Assembly (NCBI GenBank): GCA_964579735.1
Contig: CAZOHH010000086.1
Location: 1-8,819 of the forward strand
Source of the DNA: CAILLO01 sp964579735
Lineage (GTDB): Bacteria > Bacillota > Clostridia > Saccharofermentanales > UBA5734
Length of the DNA stretch: 8,819 nt
Direction: 5' to 3'
Below are positions 5,805 through 8,819 of this stretch, piece after piece. Both the position numbers and the translations under genes were made by a program. The notes under the pieces are model-generated. The model searched no databases. It was not told the origin of the DNA and was given only the letters and a program-made list of their open reading frames with translations. Numbering within the stretch: the stretch's first letter is position 1; the number at the start of each line of letters is the position of its first letter.

Positions 5805-6269
5805 ATGAAGAAGAATCCGGACCAGCAGCGCGACCAGGACAACCTCGCATCGAGCGCCTTCTCCGCGGACGGCTTCCTCGGAACCGACCCGCGCGACCTC
5901 GCCGCGATCCTCGCAGCCGACCAGGAGACCGTCGACCGGCTCGGTGCGACGCACGAGGATCTAGCCCGCAAGCTTCGGCGCCTCGCGCGCCTCGGCGCCG
6001 CCGAACTCGGCCGCCCCGCCGCCGTGGGACCGCACCTCGAGGTCTCCGTAGAGGAGCACCGCGGCGCGATTCCCTGCCCCTTCCGCGATGCACACCGCGT
6101 CATGAAGCGCATCACGACCGTGACGGACGTCCGCACGGGCGAATCGCTGCGCTTCACGGACCTGAATGTCCACATGATCGAAGCCCACGGCTTCTACGAA
6201 GGAAAGGATTCCGCGTTCCGCGTGGAGCCGGAGTCCGTCGTGAAGATGCTGGAGGGGCTGGAGGCGTAG
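5805..6269 (+). CDS. Conserved-looking protein of unknown function, last gene of the nqr operon
   Basis: The gene encodes 154 residues from ATG 5805, which follows an AGGAGGAG-type ribosome binding site (about 5791-5798), 20 bases after nqrF on the same strand. No signal peptide or membrane helix is seen, so it is probably cytoplasmic. The N-terminal 45 residues are polar and likely flexible. A helical, Leu/Arg-rich segment (51-68) follows, then a C-terminal domain with IPCPFRDAH (89-97), TDVRTGESLRFTDLNVHMIEAHGFYEGKDSAFRVEP (107-142, not all conserved) and a final helix. Cys91, His97, His123 and His128 could form a metal site; this is inference. I recall unnamed proteins with a similar D-L-N-x-H-x-I-x-x-H-G-F block in other bacteria but cannot name a family. 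The position suggests a role in assembling or regulating the dehydrogenase. It ends 11 bases from the convergent TPR gene. Confidence 0.85.
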   Translation: MKKNPDQQRDQDNLASSAFSADGFLGTDPRDLAAILAADQETVDRLGATHEDLARKLRRLARLGAAELGRPAAVGPHLEVSVEEHRGAIPCPFRDAHRVMKRITTVTDVRTGESLRFTDLNVHMIEAHGFYEGKDSAFRVEPESVVKMLEGLEA

Positions 6270-6280
6270 GGAGAGCTCCA

Positions 6281-8095
6281 CTACTCCTCGTCGTCCCCGT
6301 CTTCCCCATAGGCCCTGTTGGCACGCTCGCTCCATTCGCGGGCCTCGTCCTCCTGGCCCAGCAGGCGCAACAGCATGGACTTGCCTGAGCAGGCCTCGGC
6401 GAAGTCGACGTTCTGCTTCAGGACGAAGTCATAGATTCGCATGGCCTCGTCGTAGTCGCCTTCCTGGACGAGGACGTTGGCCTTGCCGGTCAGTGCCACG
6501 AGGTGTTCGGGTGTGTATTCCAACGCCTTGTCGAACATCTTCAGGGCCTCGTCGAAGTCGCTCTTGTAATACAGGATCATCCCGCGCGTGCAGAACGCAT
6601 CGGAGTAGGTCGGGAATTCGGCGATGGCCTGGTCCACGCAGACCATGGCCTCGTCGTCGCGCCCCTCGGAGTGCAGGCTGTACGCCTTCTCATTGAGGGC
6701 GAACGGGTTCGTCGGGTCGAACTTCAGGGCGAGCTCGATGAGGCCGTCGGCCTTGTCGTCCTGGCGCAGCCGCGAGGCGATCATGCCGAGCACGACGTAG
6801 GCGCCGGCGAACTTCGAGTCGAGCCCGATGCACTTCGTGGCGTATTTCACGGCTTCGTCGAAATAACCCATCATGAAGAGCGTATCGGCCATCTCGTAAT
6901 AGACGGAGGGGTTCTCCGGGTCGAGGTCCCGGCACTGGGTGAAGACCTCCATCGCCTCGAAGAAGCGGTCGGCCATGGCGAGGCACTTGCCTCGGCCGAG
7001 CAGCGCGTCGGGGTGCTTGACGAGCGAAAGGACGTATTCGAACACGGGCAGTGCGGCGGCGTGGTCCCCGGTCTGGAGCTTCGCGAAGCCGAGGGCGAGC
7101 CAGGCCTGGAGGCTGGTGGCGTCAAGCTCGATGGCCTTGCGCGCGTCCGCCTCGACGAGTTCGTACCGGCCCAGGTTGTAGTTCGCATTGGCGCGGGCGA
7201 CGTACCCCTCCGGGTCCTCGGGGCGCAGCGCGACGTAGCGCTCGCAGGCCTCGGCGCTGGCTGCGTAGTCCTCCTTGTCCTTCAGGAGGCGCGCCTCCTC
7301 GAGCATGAAGTCCATATGGTCATCGCGCTTTCCATAGAGTTCACGGCAGACGAGAATCGCCTCGTCGAACCGATCGAGCGCGGTGAGGGCGTAGACGCGC
7401 TCGGCGAGGAACTCGTCGGGGTCTCCTGCCTCCGGGTTTCCTTCGCAGGCGGCGCGCCATTGCTCGATCACCTCGAGGACCTCCTCGTTCCGGTCGTCGG
7501 AACGGAGTCGGTTGATGCGGATCAGGCAGGCGAGACGTCCGGGCATCTCCGGCGGCAGATCCTGTGCACTGGCATGTTCCAGCGACTCGCGGGCACGGAC
7601 GAGGGCTGCGTCGGAGGGACTGTCGAGGGAGGAGACGGCCTCCAGGTGGACGTAGGATGCCCAGCGGGCGCCGACGTCGAGGTCCGCGCGTACGGCGCGC
7701 GAGCCGGTGACGGTTCGGAAGCGCAGCCGGCTCTTGAGAAGCGACTCCTTGAAAAGCGTCCAGGCCTCGGGTTCGACGGGTATCGGATCCTCATAGGTGT
7801 AGCGCCACTTGAGCGAGACGAGTCTCGCCATCCAGCCCTCCGGAGCGGCCTCGAGTGCCGCTGCGACGGTCGCCTTGGAGCGTTCGCGTTCGTTCTTGAG
7901 GATCTGCATCGCAGCCAATGCCGCGTGGGCCATGGAACGCTCGAGAAGGGTCATCCCGGTCGCAGTGGAGATTTCCGAAAGCGCGGACACCTGTTTGGAG
8001 GTATCCGTGCCTTCGGGCGGCAGGATTCCCATGGCGTCCTCGAAGACGTCGACTACGGCCTTGTGGAGTTCCATTCCGCGGAGCACGGTCTTCAA
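6281..8095 (-). CDS. Tetratricopeptide-repeat (TPR) protein
   Basis: The gene encodes 604 residues if the start is TTG 8095, which overlaps the stop of the DUF711 gene (TTGA). Better-spaced alternatives are GTG 8086 (GAGGAA nine bases upstream) and ATG 8074, which shorten the protein by 3 or 7 residues. Residues about 1-180 are helical and hard to place. From about 225 to 592 there are roughly ten 34-residue TPR units, clearest at 261-294, 295-328, 329-360, 396-428, 464-496 and 498-530. They carry the usual pattern of W/Y-x-x-L/K-G, a small residue and a conserved x-F-D-E-A turn. The tail is acidic (GEDGDDEE). No signal peptide or membrane helix is seen, so it is probably a cytoplasmic protein-binding scaffold. 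Function and partners cannot be told from the sequence. It is likely cotranscribed with the DUF711 gene. Confidence 0.92.
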   Translation of the reverse strand: MKTVLRGMELHKAVVDVFEDAMGILPPEGTDTSKQVSALSEISTATGMTLLERSMAHAALAAMQILKNERERSKATVAAALEAAPEGWMARLVSLKWRYTYEDPIPVEPEAWTLFKESLLKSRLRFRTVTGSRAVRADLDVGARWASYVHLEAVSSLDSPSDAALVRARESLEHASAQDLPPEMPGRLACLIRINRLRSDDRNEEVLEVIEQWRAACEGNPEAGDPDEFLAERVYALTALDRFDEAILVCRELYGKRDDHMDFMLEEARLLKDKEDYAASAEACERYVALRPEDPEGYVARANANYNLGRYELVEADARKAIELDATSLQAWLALGFAKLQTGDHAAALPVFEYVLSLVKHPDALLGRGKCLAMADRFFEAMEVFTQCRDLDPENPSVYYEMADTLFMMGYFDEAVKYATKCIGLDSKFAGAYVVLGMIASRLRQDDKADGLIELALKFDPTNPFALNEKAYSLHSEGRDDEAMVCVDQAIAEFPTYSDAFCTRGMILYYKSDFDEALKMFDKALEYTPEHLVALTGKANVLVQEGDYDEAMRIYDFVLKQNVDFAEACSGKSMLLRLLGQEDEAREWSERANRAYGEDGDDEE

Positions 8096-8819
8096 TTCCT
8101 CATGCTGTGGATGGGGGCCGGGATTCTTCCGCCACGCGCGATGAAGGCCGACGCGTCGAACGGGTTCACGGCCATGATCGGGGCGGAACCGAGCAGGCCG
8201 CCGTAATGGACGTGGTCTCCGACGTCCTTGCCGGGCACCGGGATGATGCGTACGGCGGTGGTCTTGTTGTTGAAGACGCCGATCGCCATCTCATCCGCGA
8301 TGATGGCGGAGATCGTGGACGCGGGTACCTTTCCGGGGATCGCGACCATGTCGATGCCGACGGAGCAGACGCAGGTCATCGCCTCGAGCTTCTCGAGATT
8401 CAGGGCGCCGAGTTCGACGGCCTCCACCATGCCGGCGTCCTCGCTGACGGGGATGAAGGCGCCGGAAAGACCGCCGACGTAGGAGGAGGCCATGGTGCCG
8501 CCCTTCTTGACGGCGTCGTTGAGCATGGCGAGGGCGGCCGTCGTGCCCCAGGCGCCGACGCGTTCGAGGCCCATGGCTTCGAGGATCCGAGCCACCGAAT
8601 CGCCCACGGCGGGCGTCGGCGCAAGGGACAGGTCGAGGATGCCGAACGTGGCGTCGAGGCGGCGGGAGGCCTCGCGGGCCACGAGCTGGCCGACGCGCGT
8701 GATCTTGAAGGCGGCGCGCTTGATGATGTCGGCGAGCTCGCCGAAGTCGGCATCCGGGCAGCGCTCGAGGGCCGACATCACGACGCCGGGTCCGCTGACG
8801 CCGACGTTGATCACGCACT
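8092..8819 (-). CDS. DUF711 / PFL family (UPF0210) protein, C-terminal half (runs off window)
   Basis: The reading frame enters from beyond base 8819 (first complete codon 8817-8815) and stops at TGA 8092-8094, so about 242 C-terminal residues are visible. The GTG at 8814 is an internal codon, not the start. Recognisable blocks are VINVGVSGPGVV near the cut end, DLSLAPTPAVGDSVA, GTTAALAMLNDAVKKGG, SSYVGGLSGAFIPVSED and the characteristic end RGGRIPAPIHSMRN. Whole members have about 450 residues. The fold is related to pyruvate formate-lyase, but the family has no established enzymatic activity that I can assign. It is often found beside a small ACT-domain gene; that neighbour, if present, lies outside the window. 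Its stop overlaps the TPR gene start by 4 bases. Confidence 0.92.
   Translation of the reverse strand, partial: CVINVGVSGPGVVMSALERCPDADFGELADIIKRAAFKITRVGQLVAREASRRLDATFGILDLSLAPTPAVGDSVARILEAMGLERVGAWGTTAALAMLNDAVKKGGTMASSYVGGLSGAFIPVSEDAGMVEAVELGALNLEKLEAMTCVCSVGIDMVAIPGKVPASTISAIIADEMAIGVFNNKTTAVRIIPVPGKDVGDHVHYGGLLGSAPIMAVNPFDASAFIARGGRIPAPIHSMRN

Noticed and set aside
3052..6093. Very long open frame of about 1000 codons on the minus strand across nqrC to nqrF
   Set aside because: The translation is dominated by Arg, Asp, Gly, His and Glu with no domain pattern, and lies antisense to five well-recognised genes. It is what high-GC codon use produces on the opposite strand.
3453..6269. 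Open frame of about 940 codons on the plus strand overlapping nqrD, nqrE and nqrF
   Set aside because: Most of it is an Arg/His/Pro-rich out-of-frame shadow of those genes. Only its last part coincides with the real 154-residue gene starting at 5805.
6265..6290. Bidirectional terminator between the convergent genes
   Set aside because: The gap is 11 bases. GGAG/CTCC pairs occur, but no stable stem followed by a T run can be formed, so any terminator must lie inside the coding ends or be factor-dependent.
6503..8206. Long plus-strand open frame opposite the TPR gene
   Set aside because: It is antisense to a gene with about ten clear TPR units and has no recognisable motifs or ribosome binding site.
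8092..8819. Pyruvate formate-lyase
   Set aside because: The family name 'PFL family' is misleading here. The visible part ends in the DUF711 signature and lacks the glycyl-radical motif expected near the C-terminus of pyruvate formate-lyase.

Overview
This is a high-GC bacterial window. The gene content points to an anaerobe or facultative anaerobe: a flavin/iron-sulfur, ion-pumping NADH dehydrogenase of the NQR/RNF superfamily, a trimethylamine methyltransferase (MttB) family protein, and a DUF711 (PFL family/UPF0210) protein. Spirochaete-like, lentisphaera-like or clostridial-type lineages would fit, but the sequence alone does not settle the phylum. Coding density is high, and I found no RNA gene, mobile element, CRISPR array or long repeat.

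Layout. (1) Bases 1-1564, minus strand: a ROK-family transcription regulator (443-1564) followed 29 bases downstream by the 5' part of an mttB-family gene that runs off the window. (2) Bases 1565-1814: a divergent control region. It holds a very good sigma70-type promoter for the ROK gene, a 13-bp perfect palindrome at its predicted start point (a probable autoregulatory operator), and a separate promoter for the rightward operon. (3) Bases 1815-6269, plus strand: a tight operon nqrB-nqrC-nqrD-nqrE-nqrF plus a 154-residue protein of unknown function. Junctions overlap by 3-4 bases or are short gaps carrying strong ribosome binding sites. (4) Bases 6281-8819, minus strand, convergent with the operon: the 3' half of a DUF711 gene, overlapped at its stop codon by a gene for a 604-residue TPR protein.

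How the genes work together. NqrF should take electrons from NADH through FAD and a 2Fe-2S cluster. NqrD and NqrE supply the four cysteines of an intramembrane iron-sulfur site. NqrB and NqrC carry covalent FMN at D-x-x-T-x-A-T motifs, and the complex should couple electron flow to Na+ (or H+) transport. There is no nqrA next to nqrB and no rnfB or rnfC. NqrB and NqrC are RNF-sized, whereas NqrD, NqrE and NqrF are clearly NQR-like. The operon therefore looks like a minimal or intermediate NQR/RNF form whose electron acceptor side is unknown. This, together with the 154-residue operon partner, is the most interesting content of the window.
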